DNA from: RPQJ01 sp963746325
GTDB taxonomy: Bacteria > Pseudomonadota > Gammaproteobacteria > Steroidobacterales > Steroidobacteraceae
Direction of reading: 5' to 3'
DNA length: 64,000 nucleotides
Assembly: GCA_963746325.1 (NCBI GenBank)
Contig: CAVVBC010000036.1
Location: 186,001 to 250,000, forward strand
The stretch's first letter is position 1; the number at the start of each line of letters is the position of its first letter. The translations under genes and the position numbers were made by a program. The notes beneath the pieces are model-generated. The model made no database searches and was not told the origin of the DNA. It saw only the letters and a list, made by a program, of their open reading frames with translations. Of the stretch, positions 24,156 to 35,005 are shown piece after piece.

Positions 24156-25825
24156 ATGACCGAACAATCCCCCGTCGAACGGATCAAGCGCGAGAGCCGC
24201 AACCTGCGCGGCACGCTGATCGAGAGCCTGGCGGATCCGCTGACCGGCGCGATCCGCGAGGACGACACCGTCCTGATCAAGTTCCACGGCAGCTACCAGC
24301 AGGACGACCGCGACATCCGCGACGAGCGCCGCCGGCAGAAGCTCGAGCCGGCGTACAGCTTCATGATCCGCACGCGCTGCCGGGCGGCGTCTGCACGCCG
24401 CGCGCAGTGGCTGCAGCTCGACGCAGATCGCGCAGCAAGTACGCGAACGGCACGCTGCGCATCACCACGCGCCAGGCGTTCCAGTTCCACGGCGTGATCA
24501 AGACCGAGCTGAAGGCCACGATGCAGGCGATCAACGCCTCGCTGATGGACACGCTGGCGGCGTGCGGCGACGTGAACCGCAACGTGATGGCGAGCGCCAA
24601 CCCGGTCGAGACCCGCGCGCACCCGATCGTGCACGAGTGGGCGTCGAGGCTCTCCGAGCACCTGCTGCCGCAGACGAACGCCTATCACGAGATCTGGCTC
24701 GACGGCGAAAAGGTCGTGAGCACGGAGCAGGAAGTCGAGCCGTTGTACGGCCCGACGTACCTGCCGCGCAAGTTCAAGGCCGCGATCGTCGTGCCGCCGG
24801 TGAACGACGTCGACGTGTTCGCGCACGATCTCGGCTTCATCGCGATCGTCGAGCACGGCGAGCTGCAGGGTTTCAACCTGACGGTCGGTGGCGGCATGGG
24901 CGCGACGCACGACGACGCCGAGACGCACCCGCGCCTGGCGGACGTCGTCGGCTTCCTGCGAGCCGGAGCAGCTGCTGGCAGTCGCGGAAGCCGTGCTCAC
25001 GACGCAGCGTGATTTCGGCAACCGCGCGGTGCGCAAGCGTGCGCGCCTCAAGTACACGATCGAGGACCGCGGCATCGAATGGTTCATCGCGGAGATCGAG
25101 CGCCGCTCAGGGCTTCAAGCTCGAGCCGGCGCGCCCGTTCACGTTCGAGACGACCGGCGATCGCTTCGGCTGGACCGAAGGCTTCGATGGCCGCTGGCAT
25201 CTCACGCTGCGCATCGACGCGGGCCGCGTGGCCGATACGTCGAAGGGCGCGTGGCTCACGGGCCTGCGCGAAATCGCGCAGGTGCACCGCGGCGATTTCC
25301 GCCTGACCCCAACCAGAACCTGATCATCGCCAATGTCGACGCCAATGCGCGCCGTTCATCGATGGCCTCGTCGTGACGTACGGGCTCGATCGTCACGCGC
25401 GCGCCACGCCGGTCGCGCTCGATGCGCTGGCCTGCGTCGCGCTGCCGACCTGCGCGCTCGCGATGGCGGAAGCAGAGCGCTACCTGCCGCGCCTCACGCA
25501 GCTGGTCGACGAGCGTCTCGCCGCAAACGGCCTCGCCGGCGCGCCGCTCGTGTTGCGCATCACGGGCTGCCCGAACGGTTGCGCGCGGCCGTACCTCGGC
25601 GAAGTGGCGCTCGTCGGCAAGGCGCCCGGCCGCTACAACCTGTTCCTGGGCGGCGACGGCAAGGGCCATGCGTCTCAACACGCTGTACCTCGAGAATGTC
25701 GACGAACCGACGATCGTCGCGGCGCTCGATGCCGCGTTCGCCGGTACGCGAAGGAACGCAACGACGGCGAGCGCTTTGGCGATTTCGTCCGCCGTGCGGG
25801 CCTGGTCGGGGCGCAGGCCGCATGA
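24156..25825 (+). CDS. cysI: sulfite reductase haemoprotein subunit (several frameshifts)
   Basis: CysI holds sirohaem and a 4Fe-4S cluster and performs the six-electron reduction of sulfite. It starts at ATG 24156 (MTEQSPVERIKRESRNLRGT). The frame changes near 24385, 24960, 25110, 25315, 25350, 25665 and 25750, yet the family sequence continues across each. Cluster ligands are visible as CVALPTCALAMAEAERYLPR and ITGCPNGCARPYLGEVAL (C-x5-C and C-x3-C). The extra-domain ligand region GGGMGATH is also present. It ends at 25825 with RRAGLVGAQAA. It forms an operon with cysJ upstream and cysH downstream. Confidence 0.88.
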
Positions 25826-25844
25826 GCCGCGGAGGAGTTGCAAG

Positions 25845-26577
25845 ATGAGGGCACTGGCATGGGATCCGGGCCGGCAATGCACGAGCCGGCGATTCTCGAC
25901 GAGATGAACAGCGACCTCGAGCGCATGAGTGCGCCCGAGCGTGTGCCGCTGGGCTGCCGCAGAACCTGCCGGGCAGCATGCACTGTCGTCGAGCTTCGGC
26001 GCGCAGGCCGCCGTTTCGCTGCACATGGTGACGCGCGAGTTGCCGTCCCTCCCGGTCGTGCTCGTCGACACCGGCTACCTGTTCCCGGAAACCTACCGCT
26101 TCATCGACGATCTCGTCGAAAAGCTCGACCTGAACCTCAAGGTGACGCAGCCACGCGTATCGCAGGCGTGGTTCGAGGCCCGCCACGGCCGACTCTGGGA
26201 AGAGGGCATCGACGGCATCGATCGCTACAACGAGCTGCGCAAGACCGAGCCGATGCAGCGCGCGCTGCACGAACTGGGCATCAACACGTGGTTTGCCGGG
26301 ATACGCCGCGACCAGGCCGAGACGCGCCGGCGCATCCGCCCGCTCGAATGGCGCGACGGACGCTGGAAAGTGCATCCGATCTTCGACTGGAACGACCGCG
26401 CAGATCTTCGACTACCTGCGCCAGTTCAACCTGCCCTATCACCCGCTGTGGCATGAGGGGTACGTGTCGATCGGCGACTGGCACACGACCCGCACGCTCG
26501 CCGAAGCCGGCGATGCCGAGGCGACGCGTTTCTTCGGCCTGAAGCGCGAATGCGGCATTCACGGTCTCGAGGGCTGA
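25845..26577 (+). CDS. cysH: PAPS (3'-phosphoadenylylsulfate) reductase (frameshifted)
   Basis: CysH reduces PAPS to sulfite with thioredoxin or glutaredoxin. The core SSSFGAQAAVSLHMVTREL, VDTGYLFPETYRFID, GINTWFAGIRRDQAETRR, HPLWHEGYVSIGD and the C-terminal KRECGIHG match the E. coli type. The paired cysteines of APS reductases (CC...CC) are absent, so PAPS is the likely substrate. Frameshifts lie near 25960 and 26400. The true start is uncertain: ATG 25845 follows a GGAGGAG ribosome site, while the matching frame offers TTG 25838 and ATG 25859. It ends two bases before cysG. Confidence 0.85.
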
Positions 26578-26578
26578 G

Positions 26579-27988
26579 ATGAATTTCTTTCCGCTGTTTG
26601 CGGACCTGCATGGCCGCCGTGTCCTCGTCGTCGGCGGCGGCGCGGTGGCCGAACGCAAGGTGCGCCTGTTGCTCGAGGCGGGCGCGCACGTGCGACTCGT
26701 CGCGCCGTCGCTCACCGACTGGCTCGCCGCCCATCCCGCGCTCGAGGTTCGCCGCGAAGCGTTCGACGAACACCATTTCGACGGTGCGGTCCTGGCCATT
26801 GCCGCGACCGACGACCGCGCCGTGAACGAGGCCGTGTCCCGCGCAGGCCGTGAGCGCAACGTGCTCGTCAACGTGGTCGACGTCGCGGAGCTGTCGAGCT
26901 TCATCGTCCCAGCCATCGTCGACCGCTCCCCGCTCGTCATCGCGATCTCCACGGGCGGCGTGGCTCCCGTGCTGGCGCGGCTGGTCCGCGAGCGCCTCGA
27001 ATCCTTGCTCGACGGCTCGTTCGGCCAGCTGGCCGGCCTGCTCCAGCGCTGGCGGGGACGCATCAAGGCGAGCCTGCCCGACGTGAACGCGCGCCGCCGC
27101 TTCTACGAGACCGTGGTGCGGGGCCAGGTGGCGGCGCTGGTGCGCAGTCGCGACGAAAGCGGCGCCGAACAGGAGCTTGCGCGCACGCTCGAGCACGCCG
27201 ATGCGCCGCGTCGCGGCAGCGTCGTGCTGGTGGGCGCGGGCCCGGGCGACGCGGGCCTGCTCACGCTGAACGCGCTGCGCGCCCTGCAGGAAGCCGACGT
27301 GATCCTGTACGACCGGCTCGTCTCCGACGAGGTGCTGAACCTGGCGCGCCGCGATGCCGACCGCATCTGCGTCGGCAAGATGGCCGGCGGGCATTCGGTG
27401 TCGCAAGGCCGCATCAACGAACTGCTGCTGGAGCAGGCGCTGCAGGGCCGGCGCGTGGTTCGCCTCAAGGGCGGCGATCCCTTCATCTTCGGCCGCGGCG
27501 GCGAGGAACTCGAGACGCTCGAGCGCCATGGCATTCCGTTCGAGGTGGTCCCCGGGATCACGGCAGCGATCGCTTGCGGCGCCTACGCCGGGATCCCGCT
27601 TACGCATCGCGAGCATGCCCAGTCCGTGCGTTTCGTGACGGCTCACAGCGGTGACTCGATCGACGGCCTCGACTGGGCCACTCTCGCGCGGGAGCGCCAG
27701 ACGCTCGCGCTCTACATGGGCGTGGCGGGACTCGGGACCATTCGCGACCAGCTCACGCGCCATGGGCGTGCACCGTCCACGCCGGTCGCGATCGTCGAGA
27801 ACGGCTCGCGCGCCAATCAGCGTGTCGTGCTGGCCTCGTTGGCAGAGCTCGAAGAAGCAGGGCGGGTGGCCGCAGTGCAGTCGCCGGCGCTCGTCATCGT
27901 CGGCGAGGTGGCGGCGCTCGCCACGCGGTTGCACTGGTTCGGAGCTGCGCCGGTGCAGTGGCGCCAACTGCGCGCTGCAGCGGCCTGA
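26579..27988 (+). CDS. cysG: sirohaem synthase
   Basis: This intact 469-residue bifunctional protein makes sirohaem, the cofactor of CysI. The N-terminal precorrin-2 dehydrogenase/ferrochelatase has the nucleotide fold FADLHGRRVLVVGGGAVAE (residues about 7-25). The C-terminal uroporphyrinogen-III methyltransferase begins at about residue 215 with VVLVGAGPGDAGLLTLNALR and includes RLKGGDPFIFGRGGEE and YAGIPLTHREHAQSV. It is two bases from the cysH stop. Unlike cysJIH this gene is frame-intact, which argues that the breaks upstream are local errors rather than loss of the pathway. Confidence 0.95.
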   Translation: MNFFPLFADLHGRRVLVVGGGAVAERKVRLLLEAGAHVRLVAPSLTDWLAAHPALEVRREAFDEHHFDGAVLAIAATDDRAVNEAVSRAGRERNVLVNVVDVAELSSFIVPAIVDRSPLVIAISTGGVAPVLARLVRERLESLLDGSFGQLAGLLQRWRGRIKASLPDVNARRRFYETVVRGQVAALVRSRDESGAEQELARTLEHADAPRRGSVVLVGAGPGDAGLLTLNALRALQEADVILYDRLVSDEVLNLARRDADRICVGKMAGGHSVSQGRINELLLEQALQGRRVVRLKGGDPFIFGRGGEELETLERHGIPFEVVPGITAAIACGAYAGIPLTHREHAQSVRFVTAHSGDSIDGLDWATLARERQTLALYMGVAGLGTIRDQLTRHGRAPSTPVAIVENGSRANQRVVLASLAELEEAGRVAAVQSPALVIVGEVAALATRLHWFGAAPVQWRQLRAAAA

Positions 27989-28007
27989 GCCCGGCCACCA
28001 ACCGCGG

Positions 28008-30138
28008 TCAGTCGCGCGCCAGGTCAGTTCGGCGAAGACCGAACGCGAGCGGCCGGGAAAGTAACGGTAGTCGCCGAAAGCGAAATCGGCACGATCCGCA
28101 TAAGCACGGTCGAGCGCATTGTTGACCCGCAGCGTCGCGGTCCATCGCGGCAGGAAGCCCCAGCTTGCGCGCAGGTTCAGCAACTCGTGCCCGTGGTAGC
28201 GGCGCGCATTCGACGCGTCGAGGAAATAGTCGCCGACGACGAGCCATTCCACTTCGGCTGCCACTGTCGCGAGCGGCGTGAAGCGCAGCGCTGCGCGCGC
28301 CAGGTCGCGCGGCGCGGTATCGACGTCGTTGCCCGACGTGATCGTCTCGCCGCCCTCGATGGCCCGCGAGAACTCGTAGCGATGCCGCGCAAACGTGCCC
28401 GACACGCCGGCGCCGAGCCATTCCAGCGCCTGCCAGCTCAGCGAGTACTCCAGGCCTTCGTGCGAGGTGCGGCCGTCACTGACGTAGAACCCATTCGAGT
28501 CACGCAGGATCACGTTGTCCTTGCGCATGTCGAAGCCAGCCAGCTCGCCACTCCAGCCGTTGCGGGCAAACTTGGCGCCCAGTTCGTAGCCGTCGATCTG
28601 CTCCGAGTCGAGCGCAGAGACCGCTTGCCGGCGCTGCAGTCGGTAGAGCTCCGTCATCTCGGGCGGCCGAAATCCGCGCGACAGGTTCGCGTACAGCATG
28701 AGGCCGTCTGCGGCGTCCCAGCGCAGGCTGAGCTTGGGCGCGGCATTCGTGAATGAGTCGTTGCGGTCAGCGGGCCGGCTGTAGAGACAGCCCGACGGCA
28801 CGCACGGCACGCCGTTCTCGTCCGTGTTGCCGGCCAGCATCCGGTTGTCGTAGTCGTAGCCCACGTACTCCACCCGCACGCCGGCACCTGCGTGCACCGT
28901 GGGTGTCAGGGCATATTCGAGCTGGGCGTAACCGCCGGCGACGCTGGACGTCACGGTGTAGTCGTAGTGCTTGCCGGCAGGTCGGATGGCGTTTGCGGCT
29001 GGGCTGCCTGTCGTCGTCGGGCCCGCCTGGTCCTCGACGAGGAACGAGTCGGCCCATTCGAGATCGAGGCCGGTAACCAGGCTCAGGCGCTCGCCCAGGT
29101 CCCAGTCGAAGCTGATCATGAGTCCTGCGCTTTCCTGGCCATTGCGCTCGACGGGTTGCCCGAGCAGGAAATGCTGCAGGAAATCCATGCGCGAGGTGCG
29201 CAGGTACGGGCGCAGTTCGAGGCGGCCGGGCAGCGAGGTCTGTGGTTGCAGCAGTCCGGTGAGCCGCACGGCGTGGGCATTGCGATACGCTTCGGGGTTG
29301 TCGTTCGTCTTGCTCAGGTCGGGATCACGATAGGCGTTCTTGCCGAGCACGAAACCCGCGGTTTCCTGCTCCAGCCGCGTGGCTGCGAGGTCGAAGCGCG
29401 AGGGCAGGCGTCCCGCGGCGCCGGTCTCCAGCGTGAGATTCATCTTGCCTTCATCGAAGCCGGATGCGTCGCGCCACCCGCCGTCGTGCGTATACAGCGC
29501 CTTGAGCGCCGCGCTGGTCGACTCGCCGTGTGGGCAGCGACGAGCGTGCCGCGCACGTAATCGGACGGCCCGGCGCCGATACCGAGCTGCCACGCGGAAG
29601 CTGGGCCGGTGCGTCCAGCGAGCACGTTGATCGTGCCGTGCACCGCGTTCGATCCGTACAACGCCGTGCCCGTGCCGCGCAGCACCTCGATCGAGTCGGC
29701 GTGCTCGGTGTTGATCTCGAGCATCTCGTTGACATTGCAGAACCCGACGGGTCGGATCGGCACGCCGTTTTCCATGAACAGGAACGCGCCGCACGAGCCC
29801 GCGCCGGTCAGCACGGGCGAACGGATCGCAGTGAGGCTCTCCTGGCCGCTGCCCCGCTGGACCATGGCGCCGGGCACGCGGTTCAGTGCTTCGGAGCTGT
29901 GGGTGGCGCCGAGCAAGTCGAGGTCCGCGCGGTCGATGCGGCCGATGCTGAGCGGCGTGGCGAGAGTGGGTATCGCCTGGCGCTGCGCCGTGACGACCAC
30001 TTCATCGAGCGGGGTGGGGGCAGCGCTCGCCGAGGCGCTGGCCATGGCCGCCGCGACGCAGGTTGCGCCGAGCGCGCCGGTGAGGCGTGCGGGGTGCCGG
30101 CGAAATCCCGGGGCGCGATGACGGCGCGAAATCAGCAT
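28008..30138 (-). CDS. TonB-dependent outer-membrane receptor (two frameshifts)
   Basis: The signal peptide runs to about residue 40 and is followed by a TonB box-like LDEVVVTAQR. The plug domain includes ALNRVPGAMVQRGSG, RSPVLTGAGSCGAFLFMENG and EVLRGTGTALYGSNAVHGTI. The frame changes near 29520, and barrel strands continue (LSLRWDAADGLMLYANLSRG, RPPEMTELYR, TLRVNNALDRAYADRADF, YFPGRSRSVFAEL). A last shift near 28020 gives the stop at 28008. Two conserved cysteine pairs appear (GSCGAFLF...GFC, PCVPSGC). The substrate is unknown; siderophore or vitamin uptake is the family's usual role. It converges with cysG, 20 bases apart, and diverges from the patatin gene. Confidence 0.85.
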
Positions 30139-30243
30139 GGGGCGCGTTGCGTGCGTAGCAGTGGTCGATCCAACATTATCGCTGACCGAAGCAAGGGGTG
30201 TTGTCGGCGTTTGCTACCATCGCGGCACCTCACGGAGCAGGCC

Positions 30244-32556
30244 ATGCCGATGCCATTGGTCACAGGCAGTGTGCGCACGACACGATCCTGCCGCGTATCC
30301 CGCAAGGGGCGGGCAAGCCGTGCGCGTGGCTCGCGGCCATTGCGGCATTGGCAGCAGTGCTGCCGGCATGGGCAGCGCCCAGCACCCAGAGCGAAGCGTC
30401 GGTCGCCGCCGAGCCCGCGCACGGCCGCGCATCGGCCTGGTGCTGAGCGGCGGCGGCGCTCGCGGCGCCGCCCACGTGGGAGTCGCCATTCGCGCGCTGG
30501 AGGAGATGCGGATTCCAGTCGATGCCGTCGCCGGCACCAGCATGGGTGCCGTCGTGGGCGGCCTGTACGCCGCTGGGTTGAGCGGGGAGGAAATCGAGCG
30601 CATTTTCCGCGATCTCGACTGGCAGGAAGTGATTCGCGACCGCGCACCGCGCCGCGAGCGTGCGTACCGCCGCAAGCAGGACGACCGCAACATCCTCGCC
30701 AAGGGTGCGCTCGGCGTGAGTCCGAGCGAAGGCGTCACGCTGCCACTCGGGCTGGTGCAGGGCCGCAAGATCACGCAGGTGCTGCGCGAGGCCACTGCGC
30801 GCGTCGCCGACGTCCAGGATTTCGACCGGTTGCCCACGCCGTTCCGGGCACTCGCGACCGACCTGGAGACGGGCGAGCGAGTGGTGCTCGGCCAGGGTGA
30901 CCTGGTGACCGTCCTGCGCGCGAGCATGTCCGCGCCGGGCGTCCTCACGCCCGTCGAAGTGAACGGACGCCTGCTCGTCGATGGCGGACTCGTCGACAAC
31001 CGTGCCCGTCGAACTGGCCCAGGGCATGGGTGTCGACCGGCTCATCGTCGTCGACGTGAGTTTTCCGCTGGCCAACCGCCAGGACCTCACCTCGGCGTTC
31101 GACATCACCAACCAGATGGTCGGCATCATGGTCAGGCGCGGCACGCTCGAATCCAAGGAGCACCTGCAGCCTGGCGACGTGTTGATCGAGCCCGACCTGG
31201 GCGCGATGACCGCGATCGAGTTCGCACGCATGCCGCAGGTCATGGAGCAGGGCAAGACGGCAGCGCGGAACCAGACCGCGGCACTGGCGAGCCTGGCGTT
31301 GCCGGCCGCCGAGTACGAACGCTACCTGGCGAGTCGCACTCGCCCCGCGGAGCCCGCGGTGCTGGTCCAGTACGTGCGGGCCGGTCCTCAGTCGCAGGAC
31401 GAGGCTCGTCGTGTCGAAGCCGTGTTCGGCGACCTGGCGGGCCGCCCGCTCGACACGCCCGAGTTGCAGCAGCGGCTGGCTTCGCAGTATCGGCTCGATG
31501 ATTTCGAGGCGGTCGACTACAGGGTGGTGCGCGAGCCGCGCGGCGAAGGGCTCGAGATCGACCTGCGCAGGAAGACCTGGGGGCCGGCTTTCCTGCGGCT
31601 CGGCGTAGGGGTGGAGAACGACTACGAAGGCGGCGCGACGGCCAACGCGGCCGCACAACTGCGCATGGCGCAGCTGAACGGCCTCGACGCGGAATGGATC
31701 ATCGATGCGCAGATCGGCGAGGAACCCCGCCTGCTCACCGAGTTCTATCAGCCGCTGTCGCTGCGCAACCCCTATTTCATCGCGCCTGCTTTCCGCTACG
31801 AAGAAAGCACGTTGCAGGTCGTCAACAGCTCGGGGCAGCGCATCGCGCGCTACCGTATCCGCGATACCGACGTATCGCTCGCGCTGGGAGCAGAGCTGTC
31901 GAACTGGGGCGAAGTCCGCGTCGGCGTCCGGCGCGGCAATGGCAGCAGCCGCGTGCTCATCGGCGATCCGGGCCTGCCCACGGATGATTTCGACATCGGC
32001 GGCGCGTTCGTCAACTTCGGGTACGACCGGCTCGACAGCGCCTACTTTCCGAAACAAGGCCAGGCCTTCCGCGCCAGCTGGCTGGCCGACCGCGACGAGC
32101 TCGGCGCGTCGCACGATGCGGACATCATTCGCGCGTCGTGGCAGCTGGCGCGCACCGTGGACGCTACAGCATCGTGTGGTCGATGGACGGCGGCTCGGCA
32201 CTGGATGACCAGGTCGTCTCTCCGCAGGAGCTGTTCACGCTGGGCGGATTGTTCGATCTGTCGGGCCTGCCGTCGGACGCCAAGGCGGGGACGCAATACG
32301 GCATCGCCCGCGCGATCGTCTACCGGCGCATCAGCCGCGGCGGCACGGGCTTCTTCGAGTTCCCTGCGTACCTCGGCATGTCGATCAAGACGGGCAATGT
32401 CTGGGCTACGCGCGACGACGTCGATTTTGGCGACCTGGAGACGGGCGGCAGCCTGTTCCTGGGGGCCGAAAGTCCGTTCGGCCCGGTCTACCTGGCCGCC
32501 GGCCTGGCCAGCGGGGAGAACGCGCGTTCTACCTGTACCTGGGCAAGACGTTCTGA
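30244..32556 (+). CDS. patatin-like phospholipase with Omp85-type barrel (PlpD-like, frameshifted)
   Basis: The signal segment (CAWLAAIAALAAVLPAWA) is in a different frame from the start and from the catalytic domain. The patatin domain has the oxyanion loop LSGGGARGAAHVGV and the nucleophile elbow GTSMGAVVGGLY, with the catalytic Asp in VDGGLVDN. After a shift near 31005 a POTRA-like and barrel part follows (DDFEAVDYRVVREPRGEG, FLRLGVGVENDYEGG, RLDSAYFPKQGQAFRASW). Further shifts lie near 32160 and 32525, ending YLYLGKTF. This is the type Vd autotransporter layout: the lipase is secreted or displayed through its own barrel. Breaks lie near 30290, 30440, 31005, 32160 and 32525. Confidence 0.85.
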
Positions 32557-32611
32557 CCTGCGCGCCGTGGCGCGCGGCGCGGTAAAATCGTGCACTTCCT
32601 GGAGCGCCCCC

Positions 32612-32854
32612 ATGGCCATCGCCAACGACCACAACCTGCGGCAGCCGCTGCCCCATTCGCTGCCATTCGGCCTGCGCATCCGCGCGCGCCGCACCGAATC
32701 CTTCCGCAAGCTGGTCGGCGATGACTGGGAAAAGGAGCACTGGTTCGCCAGTCGCGCCGAGCGCGATGCCGCGCACGCGCAGATGAGCGAACGCTACGTG
32801 TATTTTCGGCCGGGCGATGCACCGACGCTCGATTTTGAAAAGATCGATCCCTGA
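32612..32854 (+). CDS. small conserved hypothetical protein
   Basis: This 80-residue basic soluble protein (FGLRIRARRTESFRKLVGDD, WEKEHWFASRAERDAAHAQM, SERYVYFRPGDAP) starts at ATG 32612 after a GGAG site. It has no membrane segment or known catalytic motif. The conserved-looking aromatic and charged residues and the clean frame suggest a real gene. It lies 55 bases after the patatin gene; its role is unknown. Confidence 0.6.
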   Translation: MAIANDHNLRQPLPHSLPFGLRIRARRTESFRKLVGDDWEKEHWFASRAERDAAHAQMSERYVYFRPGDAPTLDFEKIDP

Positions 32855-32990
32855 CCCAATAGCCCCGCCCGCTGAACCGGCGGCAGACCGTGTCGAGTGC
32901 GCCACGCTGCAGCAGCGTGCGCGCCTGGACGCTCCGGGCAGGCCCGCACGCGGTCATGCACGCATTCCAGCTGCCGGTTAAAGTGTCGGA

Positions 32991-33681
32991 ATGAACTGGC
33001 TCGGTCTGTATTTTTCTTCGCTCGCTGCGGCGCTGCTCGCGATCCTGCCGATCGTCAATCCGTTCGGCGCGGTGCCGCTCGTCATGTCGGCGTCGGGTCA
33101 CCTGCCCGAGCAGGAGCGTCTGCGCCAGATCCGCCGCGCCTGCGTCTATACGTTTTTCCTGATGTCCGGCTTCCTGGTGGCGGGCGGCTGATCATGAACT
33201 TCTTCGGCATCTCGTTGCCGGGCATGCGGATCGCGGGCGGCCTGATCGTCGCGTTCCTCGGCTTCCAGATGCTGTTTCCGAACCCGATCTCGGACAAGGA
33301 AGCGATGACCAAGGCGGCGGGCAAGAAGTACGACATCGCTTCACGCCGCTCGCGATGCCGGGCCTGAGCGGCCCCGGCACTTTCGCGGTGGTGATGAGTC
33401 TGTCGTCGCAGGCGGCCGCGCAGAAGGGGTTGCTCAGCATCGTCAACTTCGTGGGCGTGCTCACCGCGATCCTGTTGACGGCGTTGCTCAGCTGGTTCGT
33501 GCTGCGCGGCGCAGAGCGCGTCAACCGGTTGCTCGGCGCCACGGGCATGGTTGCGCTCACACGTCTCACCGGTTTCCTGATGATTTCCATCGGCGTGCAG
33601 TTCATCATCAACGGCACGACCATGATCCTCGACGATCCCGCCTTCTGGTCGGGCCTCGCCGAGGCCATGCGCGCCCGCTAG
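32991..33681 (+). CDS. marC: MarC/UPF0056 family inner-membrane protein (two frameshifts)
   Basis: The pieces MNWLGLYFSSLAAALLAILP, IVNPFGAVPLVMSASG, LIMNFFGISLPGMRIAGGLI, AFLGFQMLF, TPLAMPGLSGPGTFAVVM and LTRLTGFLMISIGVQFIING join into one MarC-family protein with about six membrane helices. The breaks are at about 33190 and 33345; each looks like a missing base. MarC was once linked to multidrug resistance, but its real role is unknown. The gene ends 12 bases before msrA. Confidence 0.85.
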
Positions 33682-33693
33682 GAGATTCGCATC

Positions 33694-34347
33694 ATGTTTT
33701 CACTGCGCAAGAGAAAGCCGACTGCCCACCACCGACGAAGCGCTGCCGGGCCGCGCGCAGAAGATGCCCGTGCCGGCGCAGCACTTCGTCAACGGGCATC
33801 GGCTCGAGGCGCCGTTTCCGGCCGGGATGCAGCTGGCGATGTTCGGGCTCGGCTGCTTCTGGGGCGCGGAACGCAAGTTCTGGAACGTGCCCGGCGTCTA
33901 CACCACGCAGGTCGGCTACGCCGCCGGCATCACGCCCAACCCGACCTACGAAGAGGTGTGCAGCGGCTACACCGGTCACAACGAGGTCGTGCGCGTCGTG
34001 TTCGATCCGCGGAAGTCGTCGTACGAGGAACTGCTGAAGGTGTTCTGGGAGTCGCACGATCCGACGCAGGGCATGCGCCAGGGCAACGACATCGGCACGC
34101 AGTATCGCTCGGGCATCTACTGCTACGACGCCGAGCAGCGCGCGGCGGCGGCGGCCCGCCGCGGCGTACGGCGCGAGCTGCAGGCGGCGGGCTTCCGGCG
34201 ATCACGACGGAAATCGTCGACGCGCCGGAGTTCTACTACGCCGAGGACTACCACCAGCAGTACCTGGCGAAGAACCCGGACGGATACTGCGGCATCGGCG
34301 GCACGGGCGTCTCGTGCCCGATCGGCGTCGGCGTTTCCTCGACGTAG
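33694..34347 (+). CDS. msrA: peptide methionine sulfoxide reductase A (two frameshifts)
   Basis: MsrA repairs oxidised methionine (S-sulfoxide form). The active site FGLGCFWGAERKFW, GYAAGITPNPTYEEVCSGYT and the glutamate/tyrosine region RQGNDIGTQYRSGIYC are intact. Shifts lie near 33725 (start MFSLRKRKP) and near 34200, after which DAPEFYYAEDYHQQYLAKNP, DGYCGIGGTGVSCPIG ends the protein at 34347. The C-terminal C-x7-C pair is present. It lies downstream of marC and converges with the SRPBCC gene, 24 bases away. Confidence 0.9.
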   Translation: MFSLRKRKPTAHHRRSAAGPRAEDARAGAALRQRASARGAVSGRDAAGDVRARLLLGRGTQVLERARRLHHAGRLRRRHHAQPDLRRGVQRLHRSQRGRARRVRSAEVVVRGTAEGVLGVARSDAGHAPGQRHRHAVSLGHLLLRRRAARGGGGPPRRTARAAGGGLPAITTEIVDAPEFYYAEDYHQQYLAKNPDGYCGIGGTGVSCPIGVGVSST

Positions 34348-34371
34348 GCTCCCGGCGACTGCAGATGCTTC

Positions 34372-34938
34372 TCAGGGCGGGCTGATGGGCGGCGCAGTGC
34401 CGGGCGCCGTCGACTCGGCGAGCATCTTCAATTGCGCCAGGCCCTTTTCGTAGTCGGGCCCCACCATGCGATCCAGCGCCAGACCGAAGTAGCGGCCCAC
34501 GAGGCTGCCCGAGAAGTCCGTCTCCAGCGTCCACGTGGCTCGAGTGGCAGCGCCCTCCGGCAGCAGGACCATTTTCGCCGTCGTCGGGTTGTCCATGCCG
34601 AAGTCGAGCGTGCTGGTGACGCTGCGGCCCGGGCTCCACGGCGACGATCTGCTGGCTGCCCGTACCGACATCGGGGTTGTCGCTGCGCCATTCCATGCGC
34701 GCGCCAACCCCCCGCTCGGGGCCGCTAATGTGTATTTCGTTGCAGGGTCGAGACTGGCCCAGGGCGACCACTCGTTAAAGCGCCCGAAGCCGTCGACGAG
34801 CTCGTACACCGCTTCCGGACTTGCTGCGATCGTGATCGAGCGCTCGACGTGGGCGATCTTCGGCAGGAGCAGGCCGACGACGAGGAAGACCGTCACCAGC
34901 AGCAGAGCCGTGAGAAAAAGCCCCTTGAGCAGCTTCAA
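34372..34938 (-). CDS. SRPBCC (START-like) membrane-anchored protein
   Basis: This roughly 189-residue protein starts at TTG 34938, preceded by GGGGAGA. It has a membrane helix (LLKGLFLTALLLVTVFLVVG) and a polyketide cyclase-type SRPBCC domain (ERSITIAASPEAVYELVDGF, FNEWSPWASLDP, WTLETDFSGSLVGRYFGLAL). Between about 34630 and 34725 the reading is out of frame; the matching text (VGARMEWRSDNPDVGTGSQQ IVAVEP) is in another frame, so two compensating indels are implied. An unbroken reading joins it to the SYLF gene upstream, which I consider an artefact. Confidence 0.7.
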   Translation of the reverse strand: MKLLKGLFLTALLLVTVFLVVGLLLPKIAHVERSITIAASPEAVYELVDGFGRFNEWSPWASLDPATKYTLAAPSGGLARAWNGAATTPMSVRAASRSSPWSPGRSVTSTLDFGMDNPTTAKMVLLPEGAATRATWTLETDFSGSLVGRYFGLALDRMVGPDYEKGLAQLKMLAESTAPGTAPPISPP

Positions 34939-35005
34939 GCCGGTTCTCCCCGTGACCGCCCTGAATTGTTGCGCCGGTATCTCGCCACCTTGAATTACCG
35001 GAGAT

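Noticed and set aside
26426..29794. A 1122-residue open frame on the minus strand
   Set aside because: It joins the TonB receptor barrel with antisense text of cysG; the cysG strand is clearly the coding one.
30139..30243. Cobalamin riboswitch upstream of the first TonB receptor
   Set aside because: The gap is only about 105 bases and lacks the B12 box.
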